Numbered from the stretch's first letter, positions 7,279-17,193 are shown. The stretch: DNA of 48,007 nucleotides from Geminocystis sp. NIES-3709 (GCF_001548115.1 NZ_AP014825.1:1-48007); one strand, 5' to 3'. Numbers and translations are program-made. Notes: a model not told the origin generated them from the sequence alone.

Positions 7279-10200
7279 AGTATAGCCAATTAGTAAAAAT
7301 CTCATCAGCTAACTCATCACTAATACAGCTAGTTATATAATAATATCGCTTTCGATCGTTCCTACTACCCAAACGACTACCTTTTTTAATGTTATAACCA
7401 ATCCTTTTTAAGATCATCCTCAATAGCTGAATAGGAGTATGGTTTTTATCTAAATCAATATCTAAAACCTGCTTAAACGCCGTTTTAATCATGGGAGAAT
7501 CCTTAAACGATAAATAAGGAATAACATCCGTTTCCGTTATTAAACCCCCTAATTTATTTATATCAATACATTTAAACCAAGTGGGATTAACCTGCATGGA
7601 TAGCAAAAGTATCAATATTTCCTGACTTTGAATATTGAGAATATTATCGATAACTTTATCTAGTCCAATATGATGAAGTAAAACAGTTTGAGTAGAATGA
7701 CTTTGACGGTTAAAATCGATGGCATAACCTTGATTATCATTCTTGTGAGCATATTTAGCTAAGACTCTTTTATCCCTTTTCATAACCAAATCTACCCCTA
7801 CAGATAACCAAAATCTCAACAATAATTTCGGATAATAACCCTCTCTATCCAAACCAATTAACTCTCTAGTTATCTTATTAGTGCGATATTTTTTCGCCAA
7901 TTGCCCCTTATATTGCTCAATATTTTCCTCCTTAGTTTTCGTTTTACTTTTTTCTAATTCTTCTAACCTTGTTTCCGTTGGAATCTCCTTTTCCAAAACC
8001 TTCTCTTGGAAATTATTTTCTGATTCATCTCGAATAGATTGATAAATTTCTTTCAACTCTTTTACCTCAGATTTATTCAGCTTATTACCATCAAGAATAG
8101 TATAGCCTTTATCCTCTAAATGGGAGATAAAATTAGATTTTAAATGAATATAGTCATTATTAATTCTGGCTGCAAATTTACAATAATATTTAACTAAATC
8201 CATCCCTAAATCACAATCAAAATCATCTTGGAGTAACTTTTGAATATTATTAGTTTGACCCATGATATTATTAAGTAAATCGCTATATTTATAACTGCCA
8301 ATATTAATGCGTTCACTACTAGCATTTTTGATATAAATATGACGGTGACAATCACCACGATAGCGCTCGATCGCTTGTTCAAAATCTGTGAGAGGGAAAT
8401 TACCATAAAAGATACCAAAAACACCATCAAAAGTGCCTACAATCTCCTCATCAAGACTAACTCCAGTATTAATACAACTAGAAGCAATGACAATTTGAGC
8501 CTTTTTTAACCTGTCTAAATTAGATAAAATTTGATAACTTAAATGAGTAGAATCTCCCAAAGATTCTTTATCAAGACGATAGATTCTTGTCTCTAACTCA
8601 GGGAAAATTTCTAAGATTTCTTTCTCGATATTAATAGTACCATGAGTACTGCTTTCCTTTTGTCCGCTAGTATGAATAATAATTCTTTTATTATCTCTAA
8701 TAGCCTCAATAATTTGACTTCTTAAAGATTCAACATTATCATAAATGTAACAATCTCGAATATTCTCAAAAGATTTATAAATATTATCAACTACGAGAGT
8801 ATCTTCAGGGGAAATATCAAATAAAAATTGATAAAATTTAACCGCAATATCAGATAAATCAGCATCAAAAATAGTAATCATTCCATTAGCTTTAATAACC
8901 ATTTTTCCATGCTTACCAATGCGGACAATTTTGGTAATTCTGTTTTTGCTAATATCAGTTAAAGAAGCTAATAAATGCCATGAAACTTGTTCAGCTTCAT
9001 CAATTACCATATCATTGAATTGTTGATTTTCAGGGATTAATAAAGCACTATCAGCACAAGCAACAATACCATTATTTTCAAAATCAATAACATTAGATAA
9101 ATAACAATCAAGTTGAAATTTATCCGCTAAATTCCATGCCAAAGATTGTCGGTGAGTTAAAGCATAAGTGATTAATTTATCAGGTAAAAGAGAAGATTTA
9201 TTATCAATAATTTGACTTAAATCTCGTTCAATAAAACCAGTATTAAATTGACATTGATATTTTTTAGTTTCACAATTATAACCAAGTATAATTGAATCAT
9301 AAATATCCGAACCAACTTTAATTTTTACCTTCTCACCCAAAGAAGGCAGAGAGGAGACGGCAGAGGGCAAAAGGTTAGGTGAAGAAGGTAAAGGGCGGAT
9401 GGCAGAGGGCAGATGGTTATTATTTGATGATTGATTATTCTCAGTAATATTGACTAATTGATTGTTATGGTTGACAGTTAATCGTTGATTATTTTCATTA
9501 ATATTTAAGAATTGATTATTGTTATTAATATTTTTAAATTCATGATTTTGGTTAACATCTAAAGATTGATTATTTTGATTAATACTAGAAGATTGATGAT
9601 GGTTTAAGGGTTGATTATTCTGATTAATATTTTCAAATTGACGGTTTTGGTTAATATCAGAAGATTGATGATGATTTAATGATTGATGATGATTTAATGA
9701 TTGATGATTGAGATTGATATTTGATAGCTGATTATTCGGATCAACATCTAAAGATTGATTATTTTGATTAATAGTTGGGGATTTATGACTGTTATTTTGC
9801 TCATCGGAAAAAGTAGATAAATCTTGTTTAATTTTATCTTCTATTTCTAGGTTTAATTTAGATTGTTTAGCATCGTTAATTTCTTGTTGAGCTAACTTTT
9901 GTTTGAGATATTCTGATTCTTCATCTTCGTTATCATTAGACAAATCAGAATTAGGAATTTTGTTATATTCTAATTTTTGAGAAATAAATTTTGAGTTTTT
10001 ATTTTCTATATTTTCTCTATTATTTTTTACAAAATCAGAATTTTTATTTTCTTTAGTCTCTACATTAGAACTTAAAAAATCAGAGTATTTATTTTCTTTT
10101 ATTAATAAATTTTCATGGAAAAACTCACTATTATTATATTCATTATTAGGATTTTGTTCAGGTTTAAAATTTAAAGGGAAAAGGTATTTACTTTGTGCGT

Positions 10201-11644
10201 TGTCCTTCATCCATTGTCCTTCGTCTTGTTCCTTCTGCCCTCTGTTGAATGCTTTTTGCCTTTCCCGTTCTTGTTTTAAAGATTCAGCATAAGAATAAGA
10301 TTTACCACTATTTTGTTGAGATTTAACGCATAAAAGTTTTACTCCTTTTCGTCGAGCTTTACTAATTAAATCAGCAGATAAATACCGTTGATTAATAATA
10401 ATATTAGGAGTTAATTGGCGACCAAAATTAGCAATTTCTTTTTGCCATAACTTATTAAAATTAGTAGCATTATCGATAATTTTATTTAAGCCTTTAATAC
10501 CGTGTTTAGCAATAAAATCATCAATACCTTTACAGGATTCATCTTCCCAAGTAATAATTTTAACAATGCCGTATTTTTTAAGTTTTTTAGCAATTTTTTT
10601 AGTTTCCCTTTTAACCGCTTGACGAGAAGATTCTTTAACATCCGCCGCATCAAAAACTAGATAAATTAATCTATTTGCCTTTTGCCCTTCAAGTATCCAG
10701 AGTAATTCAGGCTTTAGGTTAGTCACCCATGAGGATTTCTTTTCCGTCGCTTTTTCCGAGTGAGTGGTGATACTGAAAGAAGCAATAGCGATTTTCCCAT
10801 GAGAAATTAAAGAAGCGGCTTTTTTGATGCCCTCAGTGATGAATAGGGGTATCTGAGGGTGATTCTTTATCCACTCCCATTTATCGCCCACCTGCCACGT
10901 TTTATAGCTGTCTGGGAGAGTTAAATCATATTCGGTGGCAATCTCTTCTAAAACTCGGATCGGGATATTAAGATAAATAAAAGGTGTACCACTACCTGTG
11001 GGGGTTTCGTACTTGATTGTCTTAAAAGCAAAAACGTCAAAAGCTCCATTTTCCAAACACCAGAGATATTTTTCAAGGGGTGACATGGCAGAGATCGCTT
11101 CTAAGTGCCAATTACCTTTCTCATCGATCGGCAGTTTATGGGGGATATTAAGGGTTTTAGCTATGCTAATGATAGTTTGTCTGGTTGCCCAGAAATAACC
11201 CTGTTTTTGGGGTAAATAACGCTTATCTGGATGATTTCTTAAAAGGGCGGGAGAAGGAAATTTATTTGAAGAAGCCAGAGGGCATTCAGCAGAGGGCAGA
11301 AGGTTAGTTTTGAGTCTTGAATTACTAGCTTTTGTTAGTCTTTGTTCTGAATTCTTATGAGTGATTAGTTGTAGTAAAGGAAAATCTGGTTTAATTTGGC
11401 TCATGTCAACGGAGTTAGTTAGAGGATACCAACTGTTGGCATACCAAAATCCTTGGTAAAGATGGCTATAGCGGTTGTTAAGTTCACTGTTACAGACTTG
11501 TCTTCCCTGTCTTTTATCCTTCAGGTCACAGTGGGAAACAAACTTAGTAAAGCCGTTGTATCCTTCGGCACTGTGGAAGTTCAGTTTGATAACGTCATCA
11601 GCGATGGCACTTTGTTTTAATTCTTGGTAATGGTTTGCCTTCAT
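7226..11644 (-). CDS. large plasmid replication protein (CyRepA-like, DUF3854 plus helicase)
   Basis: This ~1,472-residue protein looks like the plasmid replication initiator. After an N-terminal region comes a DUF3854/Toprim-like domain (LFITEGIKKAASL, YLVFDAADVK). Next are a P-loop (SQQNSGKSY), a DEAEQ Walker B (MVIDEAEQVSWH) and a motif-VI-like segment (DFEQAIERYRGD), so a primase-like and SF2-like helicase fusion is likely. A very long Gln/Asn-rich insert (about 9410-9800, within a disordered region to about 10260) separates the P-loop from a small Tudor-like beta domain. I chose ATG 11644 because AAAGGAAA lies 5 bp upstream; an in-frame start at 11665 exists. Its 3' end is copied in the adjacent 75-bp array. 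An iteron-bearing region lies directly upstream. The CyRepA assignment is by resemblance and context. Confidence 0.8.
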   Translation of the reverse strand: MKANHYQELKQSAIADDVIKLNFHSAEGYNGFTKFVSHCDLKDKRQGRQVCNSELNNRYSHLYQGFWYANSWYPLTNSVDMSQIKPDFPLLQLITHKNSEQRLTKASNSRLKTNLLPSAECPLASSNKFPSPALLRNHPDKRYLPQKQGYFWATRQTIISIAKTLNIPHKLPIDEKGNWHLEAISAMSPLEKYLWCLENGAFDVFAFKTIKYETPTGSGTPFIYLNIPIRVLEEIATEYDLTLPDSYKTWQVGDKWEWIKNHPQIPLFITEGIKKAASLISHGKIAIASFSITTHSEKATEKKSSWVTNLKPELLWILEGQKANRLIYLVFDAADVKESSRQAVKRETKKIAKKLKKYGIVKIITWEDESCKGIDDFIAKHGIKGLNKIIDNATNFNKLWQKEIANFGRQLTPNIIINQRYLSADLISKARRKGVKLLCVKSQQNSGKSYSYAESLKQERERQKAFNRGQKEQDEGQWMKDNAQSKYLFPLNFKPEQNPNNEYNNSEFFHENLLIKENKYSDFLSSNVETKENKNSDFVKNNRENIENKNSKFISQKLEYNKIPNSDLSNDNEDEESEYLKQKLAQQEINDAKQSKLNLEIEDKIKQDLSTFSDEQNNSHKSPTINQNNQSLDVDPNNQLSNINLNHQSLNHHQSLNHHQSSDINQNRQFENINQNNQPLNHHQSSSINQNNQSLDVNQNHEFKNINNNNQFLNINENNQRLTVNHNNQLVNITENNQSSNNNHLPSAIRPLPSSPNLLPSAVSSLPSLGEKVKIKVGSDIYDSIILGYNCETKKYQCQFNTGFIERDLSQIIDNKSSLLPDKLITYALTHRQSLAWNLADKFQLDCYLSNVIDFENNGIVACADSALLIPENQQFNDMVIDEAEQVSWHLLASLTDISKNRITKIVRIGKHGKMVIKANGMITIFDADLSDIAVKFYQFLFDISPEDTLVVDNIYKSFENIRDCYIYDNVESLRSQIIEAIRDNKRIIIHTSGQKESSTHGTINIEKEILEIFPELETRIYRLDKESLGDSTHLSYQILSNLDRLKKAQIVIASSCINTGVSLDEEIVGTFDGVFGIFYGNFPLTDFEQAIERYRGDCHRHIYIKNASSERINIGSYKYSDLLNNIMGQTNNIQKLLQDDFDCDLGMDLVKYYCKFAARINNDYIHLKSNFISHLEDKGYTILDGNKLNKSEVKELKEIYQSIRDESENNFQEKVLEKEIPTETRLEELEKSKTKTKEENIEQYKGQLAKKYRTNKITRELIGLDREGYYPKLLLRFWLSVGVDLVMKRDKRVLAKYAHKNDNQGYAIDFNRQSHSTQTVLLHHIGLDKVIDNILNIQSQEILILLLSMQVNPTWFKCIDINKLGGLITETDVIPYLSFKDSPMIKTAFKQVLDIDLDKNHTPIQLLRMILKRIGYNIKKGSRLGSRNDRKRYYYITSCISDELADEIFTNWLYYELLENDNFENEQKQVA

Positions 11645-11718
11645 CAAATTTCCTTTTTCCCTCAAAGCTAGAAGTAAAGCTAGATAAGAAGCATAACCAA
11701 TATTGAAAAATCACTTTT

Positions 11719-12053
11719 TGTTGACACCAATAAGATCTTTAATAAATATATATATGCTGTCAACAAGTACGGAAAATCAATAGTTTTAGACCCAGTTCAT
11801 CCCCCCATTCTAGTCAGTTCATCCCCCCATTCTAGTCAGTTCATCCCCCCATTCTAGTCACAAGTGTCAACATCAATTTTTCTTGATTTCATAAGGATTT
11901 AAAGGTTATTTTTACATCAATTTTGCTGTTGACAGTTACAAAACTTAACAATTATGTCAAAACAGGAGTAAGAAAATCTCTATAATTCTTATTAAGCAAA
12001 AGTTTTACCTTGTTTTTTTACTGAAAAATGTGTTTTGTCTTCTGTCAACGTGT
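11719..12053. promoter_or_regulatory. iteron region, candidate replication origin
   Basis: The 398-bp gap upstream of rep (11666-12063) holds three perfect tandem 22-bp repeats at 11793-11814, 11815-11836 and 11837-11858, each beginning CAGTTCATCCCCCC. Around them the heptamer TGTCAAC or its complement GTTGACA occurs at least five times (near 11719, 11758, 11866, 11931 and 12046). Iterons beside a rep gene are the usual form of a theta-replication origin, and TGTCAAC is a candidate Rep-binding or autoregulatory site. AT-rich tracts on both sides could serve as melting elements. Confidence 0.6.
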
Positions 12054-12063
12054 CAATTGAGAT

Positions 12064-13590
12064 TTAAGAATCTTGGAGAGTTAATATAACTTTTAATATT
12101 TCTTTAGCTTCATCTTGTTTAAGAATTCTATCTCCTGACTCTTTTTTGCTTAATGTACTTCGATGTATTTTCAGATAATCAGCTACCGTAGCTAAAGATA
12201 AACCTGCGGACTCTCTAGCTTTTTTTATATCTATACCCGTAATGGTTTTTTGTATTAATTTTGGATTAGTTTTTCGCTCTCTTAAATAAGCAGGTGTTGG
12301 AGGTCTAATACTTACTTTGGCTTGTAAAAGTATATCAAAATAACCTCTCTTATTGCTTTTTTGAGAATCGGGTCTAAGCCATTCAGGATATGTTTCAGGG
12401 TCAAAGTTAACAGTGAATCCTACATTTTTTAAAGTAATTAGAATATTATCCCAATAATTTTTTAATTCTGCTCTACGCCGAAAATCTGTTTTCGCTTTTT
12501 CGATTCGAGTACTAGCACCGTTTAAATTTTCCTTTAACCATGTTTCTACGGTTATATAACTATCACGATAGGCCGCGATCGACTGAATCATAGCGATTCT
12601 TAAAGCCGCTTCCTCATGGTAAGGATCTATGCTCATAATCGATTCTGATAACCATGAAAAATGATACAAAGCAGTTTGAGCTACTTTACCACCTTCATTT
12701 AAAAATGAATATGTCCATAATCCCGGACGAACAGTTATTTCAATTTCTTCAGGATTATCTACTTTTTCAGTCAAAGGATTTTCTTTTCCTAGTTCCTTAA
12801 CTGATAAATCCCATATTCTCGAAGTTTCAATAGCTATTTGATTAATATTTTTATTTTTTTTTGATTTTCCATAAATCCATTTAACTTGAATCAATAAACA
12901 ATTAATTGCCCATGCTAATTGAGATATTTTGTTAAGTTTTTCAGTTATGCTTAAATCAGTTCTTTTATGCCATCCTAAAGCAGTAATTAAATCGCTACCT
13001 TTTATCGTAAACTTAGAATCCCAAGGTTTTTCCTGACGACAAGCATGAACAGCTAAAATGAGGTGTAATTTTGCCGTATCAATTCCGAATTTATCTATAA
13101 TTTGAATCGCTTCACTGAAAGGTAATGTAATAATTTCGTTGGTATTGCCTTTGTTTATATAATGTTTAATATAATTTTCAGAATTAGATTTACCTTCATA
13201 GCGATAAACAGCTAAATTACTAATAGTTTCTTCTGTCCAACTATCTTTTTCTAACATAGCTTTATAACCAGTATAAATCGGCATTCCATTAGCCATTTTC
13301 TCTTCATGGTAGATGAAGGTTTTGTCTTCATAAGTTACCTGTTCATGGACTTTATAATTTTGATTTTCATGATGAGTATATTTTTCTTCAATTTCACTTT
13401 CCTTATAATTAGATTTACTCATTAACTCAGATATTTTTTCTGAATTAAATCCTTTTTCTTCTAATAAAAATTTAATATCTTGAGGTAAATTATTATCCTC
13501 ATAAAGTTGTTTTATCTTAATTAAAGTTTCAATAGGTAAATTATCTAAATTATCTATTTTTGTTGTCAAAGAAAAATGCTCTTCATTCAT
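12064..13590 (-). CDS. HTH protein, possible plasmid replication or copy-control factor
   Basis: The 508-residue protein is encoded directly upstream of the iteron region. The C-terminus carries an XRE-like helix-turn-helix (IKKARESAGLSLATVADYLKIHRSTLSKKE, about residues 455-485). The central region (about 150-410) has alternating helices and beta segments that could form winged-helix domains like those of Rep proteins, but I see no diagnostic motif. The N-terminal 100 residues are acidic and probably flexible. Position between the putative origin and HicAB suggests a role in replication or its control. Function is inferred from context and the HTH only. Confidence 0.6.
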   Translation of the reverse strand: MNEEHFSLTTKIDNLDNLPIETLIKIKQLYEDNNLPQDIKFLLEEKGFNSEKISELMSKSNYKESEIEEKYTHHENQNYKVHEQVTYEDKTFIYHEEKMANGMPIYTGYKAMLEKDSWTEETISNLAVYRYEGKSNSENYIKHYINKGNTNEIITLPFSEAIQIIDKFGIDTAKLHLILAVHACRQEKPWDSKFTIKGSDLITALGWHKRTDLSITEKLNKISQLAWAINCLLIQVKWIYGKSKKNKNINQIAIETSRIWDLSVKELGKENPLTEKVDNPEEIEITVRPGLWTYSFLNEGGKVAQTALYHFSWLSESIMSIDPYHEEAALRIAMIQSIAAYRDSYITVETWLKENLNGASTRIEKAKTDFRRRAELKNYWDNILITLKNVGFTVNFDPETYPEWLRPDSQKSNKRGYFDILLQAKVSIRPPTPAYLRERKTNPKLIQKTITGIDIKKARESAGLSLATVADYLKIHRSTLSKKESGDRILKQDEAKEILKVILTLQDS

Positions 13591-13855
13591 TGCTTATAAT
13601 CATTTTTTATTTATCATAAACTATTCAGGATTTATTAGTTCATCGCCTGTCCGAACCACTCACAGAAACTCCGACGCTTGGGCTTGGATGGAGAAGCCGA
13701 AGTACATTAAATCACTGTGGCTTGTTCTGTCCGCATCGACAGGGTATAGCCATTGGACATTAAAACTACTGGGAGAGCAAAATTTGAAGCCTATTTTTTT
13801 ATAAATTTTAAGAATCAATCTTGACAATAAGACATTTATGTCCGAAGATAGATTT

Positions 13856-14077
13856 ATGAGAGGAAACGAGTTCATCAAAAAAATTCAAAAATTAGCCAAA
13901 AAAAGAGGTATTTCTGAGACTGTGAACTCCTCAAGGGGTAAAGGGAGTCATGTAACCTTGTATTTTGGGGAGCGTTTAACTATTGTGCGTAATCCAAAAG
14001 ATGAATTAAAAACAGGTACGCTCAAAGCGATGCTATCTCAATTAGGTATTACTCAAAATGATTTGAATGATGTATAA
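13856..14077 (+). CDS. hicA: HicA toxin (mRNA interferase)
   Basis: This small double-stranded-RNA-binding-fold toxin of about 73 residues carries the family signature GKGSHVTL with the catalytic His, followed by LTIVRNP. HicA cleaves mRNA and is neutralised by HicB. I prefer ATG 13856 (MRGNEFIKKIQK) over ATG 13838 because it matches the usual HicA start. It is followed immediately by hicB on the same strand with overlapping or near-overlapping frames. Upstream, 13600-13830 is slightly GC-richer and has no gene that I can support. Confidence 0.9.
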   Translation: MRGNEFIKKIQKLAKKRGISETVNSSRGKGSHVTLYFGERLTIVRNPKDELKTGTLKAMLSQLGITQNDLNDV

Positions 14078-14084
14078 CACAACA

Positions 14085-14513
14085 ATGACTAATTTTATTT
14101 TTCCAGTACAACTAACACCAGACAATGAAGATGGGGGTTATGTTGTCACCTTTCGGGATTTGCCAGAGGCGATTACTCAGGGGGATTCTATTTCTGAATG
14201 TCTTACCGAAGCTGTTGATTGTTTAGAAGAAGCCATCGCCGCTCGAATTAATGATAATAGAGAAATACCACAACCATCCGTTCTTCAGGAAGGAGAATAC
14301 TTAGCGGAACTTCCTTTAACGATGATATTTAAGACATTAGTTTATCAAGCCTTTCGGGAAAAAGAAATCAATAAAACTCAACTAGCACGTCAACTAAACT
14401 TAGATGAAAAAGAAATCAGAAGAATTCTTAATCCTCGTCATGGTACAAAATTATCAACGATCGAGCGAGTTTTGTCGGCTTTAGGAAAAAAAATAGAAGT
14501 CCGAATGATGTAA
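14085..14513 (+). CDS. hicB: HicB antitoxin
   Basis: The N-terminal HicB fold is clear (FPVQLTPDNEDGGYVVTFRDLPEAITQGDS), and the C-terminus is a helix-turn-helix (NKTQLARQLNLDEKEIRRILNP) that should bind the hicAB promoter for autoregulation. Starts at 14067 or 14070 would overlap the hicA stop (14075-14077) and are possible; 14085 gives the conserved beginning. It forms an addiction module with the preceding toxin gene, probably helping plasmid maintenance. Confidence 0.9.
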   Translation: MTNFIFPVQLTPDNEDGGYVVTFRDLPEAITQGDSISECLTEAVDCLEEAIAARINDNREIPQPSVLQEGEYLAELPLTMIFKTLVYQAFREKEINKTQLARQLNLDEKEIRRILNPRHGTKLSTIERVLSALGKKIEVRMM

Positions 14514-14538
14514 TTGGTGCTGATAAATTGCTCTTATA

Positions 14539-15522
14539 TTATAAAAGATCCTCAAGAATACTCGTTACTCTACCTTGTTCATTGCGACGGTTATCATCAT
14601 AAATCATCAAAGTATTAATACTCGAATGACGAGATAACTTTTGCACCGCTCTGACATCACCATTAGTTGCATCTAGTGCCGCCGTAATCGAACTGTGACG
14701 AATACGATGGGGAGATAAATTTTTTTGGATACTAGCTAATTTGGCATATTTTTTCACTATTTTATATACCGAGTCATTATTGAGACGATGACCATAATAA
14801 CCAATATGTACTGCATAAAATAAAGGTTCATCAGGTTTACTATTTCCTCGCGCATTTAACCATTCCTGAATACAGTTAACCGTATTACTTCCTAAAGTTA
14901 CTTTTTGAGCTTGTTTTCCTTTTCCTTTACCCAGAATTGATAAAGTTTTTTCATGGGCATCAAAATCTTTGACATTACAGCTAGTTACTTCCGCTCGTCT
15001 TAAAGCATTTCCCCAGAGTAACAGTAAAATAGCATAATCTCGTTTTCCTCGCAAAGTGGAACGATCGACTGCACTTAACATTAATTTGAAACTATCAGTA
15101 CTAATACCAGTGGTATCTCGATAACTACTGACTCGTTCCATTTTCAAATTAGCTAAATTATAATGACATTTACCGATTTCCGTAGCATAATTAACTAAAG
15201 ATCTAACCACCGTTAAGCGTTGATTAATCGTACCTGGAGCTAATCCTCTCTCGATCAAAGTACCATGATATTTACTAACTAACTCATAGGCTTGAGTGGC
15301 TTCTAGGCATAAAAACTGAGCCAAAAGTTCTGCACTGTAACCATCACTGTTTAATGTACTAAAAAATTCAAAAATAGCGTGACGATAAGAACAACGAGTG
15401 AGGGGGGAAATAAAACGGGCTAACCAGTCATCAATAATCGAATCAAATCCAGTACTGACAAGGGGATTAGGCTTTAAAAAAGCTATTAAATTATTATTAT
15501 TTACAAGGTGTTTAACCGACAT
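14539..15522 (-). CDS. tyrosine recombinase (XerC/D-like integrase)
   Basis: The 327-residue protein has an N-terminal SAM-like core-binding domain and a C-terminal catalytic domain with the expected residues: Arg in NALRRAEV, Lys in GKGKGKQ, HxxR in SPHRIRHSS, His in LSRHSSI and the nucleophile Tyr in LMIYDD. It likely resolves plasmid multimers or integrates an element. It starts 57 bp downstream of the desulfurase stop on the same strand, at the edge of the phosphorothioation island, so it may be involved in island mobility. The family call is secure; the substrate is unknown. Confidence 0.93.
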   Translation of the reverse strand: MSVKHLVNNNNLIAFLKPNPLVSTGFDSIIDDWLARFISPLTRCSYRHAIFEFFSTLNSDGYSAELLAQFLCLEATQAYELVSKYHGTLIERGLAPGTINQRLTVVRSLVNYATEIGKCHYNLANLKMERVSSYRDTTGISTDSFKLMLSAVDRSTLRGKRDYAILLLLWGNALRRAEVTSCNVKDFDAHEKTLSILGKGKGKQAQKVTLGSNTVNCIQEWLNARGNSKPDEPLFYAVHIGYYGHRLNNDSVYKIVKKYAKLASIQKNLSPHRIRHSSITAALDATNGDVRAVQKLSRHSSINTLMIYDDNRRNEQGRVTSILEDLL

Positions 15523-15578
15523 TTTTTTTCAAAGTTGTCGTTGATACGGTTATTATAGCGATAACTTGGAAGAAAATC

Positions 15579-16916
15579 TTAATCAGAAATGTTTGTTAAC
15601 TGGAAAATTTTCTCCACGGTATTAGTTATAATCTCTGCGCTTTTTTCTATTTCCATATCGGTAGTGAATTTTCCTACTCCGATTCTCAACGCACCTTCGA
15701 TTAAATCATCAGATAAATTCATCGCTGTTAAAACGTGAGAAGGAGAAACAGTGGCACTACTACAAGCTGAACCCGTAGAAATAGCTAATTTATGTCTAAT
15801 TCGAGCAATAACAGCACTATTTAGTACATTAGGAATAGATATATGCAGATTTCCAGCTAGGCGATTTTCTGTGTCTCCGTTGATGACTAATTGAGGGATT
15901 TTGCTTTGTAATAATGATTGTAGATGATTTCGTTTAAGGGCGATCTCCCTTTCATCTTCTTTCATTTCTAACTGTCGTAAATAACAAGCCTCTCCCAAGC
16001 CGACTATCCCTGATACATTTAATGTACCTGATCTAATGCCGTTTTGATGTCCCCCGCCATAAATGAGGGGTTGTAAATGATAACCTTTTTTGATGACTAA
16101 TGCACCGATACCCTTTGGGGCGTATAATTTATGACCAGAGATACTTAAAAAAGTGATACCCCAATCCTCAAAATTAACGGGAATTTTGCCCACTGCTTGA
16201 GAACCATCGCAAAGAAAGGGTATATGATATTTTTGAGCTATTTTACCGATTTCTTCAATGGGGTATATATTGCCTACTTCATTATTCGCAGCCATCACAC
16301 ACAGTAAAGACGCACTTTCGCTACATAGTTTTTCCAGATGGTTTAAATCGATTCTGGCTTTTTGATCAACTTTTAACCAGATAATTTCTGCTAATCCTTT
16401 TTTTTCCATTGCCTGACAAGTATCGATTACTGCTTTATGCTCAACGGGTAAAATAATAATACGGGGTATTGAAATTTGATTTTCTTGGTTTTGACTTTCT
16501 GAAGGGATTATGTCAATTAATGGGTTTTGATTTTGAGAAGAAGTTAAAAAAATATTGTGGGAAGTAAAACTGAGATTTTCCCTAACTTCAGAATATTCAG
16601 AAGGGTATGACTGAATATTTTGAGAATTAAATTTATATTTTCTATGATTAACATTTAATTCAATTAAGCCTTGAATAACTAAGTTAATGCTTTCTGTTGC
16701 ACCAGAGGTAAAAATAATTTCTTGGGGTGAGGAGTTGATTAAATCCGCAATTTGTTGTTGAGCTTTTTTTATTGCTTCTTGAGCGAGATCTCCAAAAATA
16801 TGATCTATACTGCTACTGTTGCCAAAATTACTCATCATATAATCATAAACCTTATCGGCAACACGGCGATCGACGGGGGTAGTAGCGTGATAATCAAGAT
16901 AGATATGATTAGACAT
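15579..16916 (-). CDS. cysteine desulfurase, SspA/DndA-like
   Basis: This PLP-dependent NifS/IscS-type enzyme moves sulfur from cysteine to an acceptor. It has TSGATESINL near residue 70, PLP lysine K263 in SGHKLYAP, and sulfur-carrying C385 in STGSACSSAT. Residues about 88-150 form a Ser/Asn/Gln-rich insertion absent from typical ~390-residue homologues, between the PLP pocket segment and VEHKAV. In this setting it is the likely sulfur donor for DNA phosphorothioation, although housekeeping IscS-type enzymes look similar. The first 17 codons and start are duplicated at 17578-17629, beyond the VapBC cassette. Confidence 0.85.
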   Translation of the reverse strand: MSNHIYLDYHATTPVDRRVADKVYDYMMSNFGNSSSIDHIFGDLAQEAIKKAQQQIADLINSSPQEIIFTSGATESINLVIQGLIELNVNHRKYKFNSQNIQSYPSEYSEVRENLSFTSHNIFLTSSQNQNPLIDIIPSESQNQENQISIPRIIILPVEHKAVIDTCQAMEKKGLAEIIWLKVDQKARIDLNHLEKLCSESASLLCVMAANNEVGNIYPIEEIGKIAQKYHIPFLCDGSQAVGKIPVNFEDWGITFLSISGHKLYAPKGIGALVIKKGYHLQPLIYGGGHQNGIRSGTLNVSGIVGLGEACYLRQLEMKEDEREIALKRNHLQSLLQSKIPQLVINGDTENRLAGNLHISIPNVLNSAVIARIRHKLAISTGSACSSATVSPSHVLTAMNLSDDLIEGALRIGVGKFTTDMEIEKSAEIITNTVEKIFQLTNISD

Positions 16917-16917
16917 T
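16866..16917. repeat. 52-bp direct repeat, copy 1 (desulfurase 5' end)
   Basis: This covers the start codon and first 17 codons of the desulfurase gene. It matches 17578-17629 in the same orientation at 51 of 52 positions. The two copies bracket the vapBC pair. Confidence 0.9.
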
Positions 16918-16980
16918 TTTAATAATCAAGAATTATTTTGGGTATAATGTTTTTATATTTACACATTCTGCACTAAAAAA

Positions 16981-17193
16981 ATGAGAACTAATATTGATCT
17001 TGATGATAGTTTATTAGAAGAAGCCTTTCGTTTAACTAATGTCAGAACAAAAAAAGAATTAGTAAATTTAGCATTAAAAGAGTTTATTCGTAGTCGTCAA
17101 AAATTAAATTTATTAGATTTAAGTGGAAAAATTGAATTGAGAGAAGACTATGATTATACTCAACTAAGAAATAACAAAAATGTACCTAATTGA
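16981..17193 (+). CDS. vapB: VapB-type antitoxin
   Basis: The 70-residue protein begins MRTNIDLDDSLLEEAFRLT, a ribbon-helix-helix DNA-binding motif typical of VapB antitoxins. The C-terminal tail (SGKIELREDYDYTQLR) should wrap the PIN toxin. It overlaps vapC by 14 bp, so the two are translationally coupled. The RHH domain probably represses its own promoter in the 60-bp gap from the divergent desulfurase gene, so both directions may share control. Confidence 0.9.
   Translation: MRTNIDLDDSLLEEAFRLTNVRTKKELVNLALKEFIRSRQKLNLLDLSGKIELREDYDYTQLRNNKNVPN

Noticed and set aside
13660-13878. Minus-strand small gene upstream of hicA
   Set aside because: It overlaps the hicA start in antisense, has no ribosome-binding site and no recognisable motif. 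A link to a decayed transposase tail was considered but not supported.
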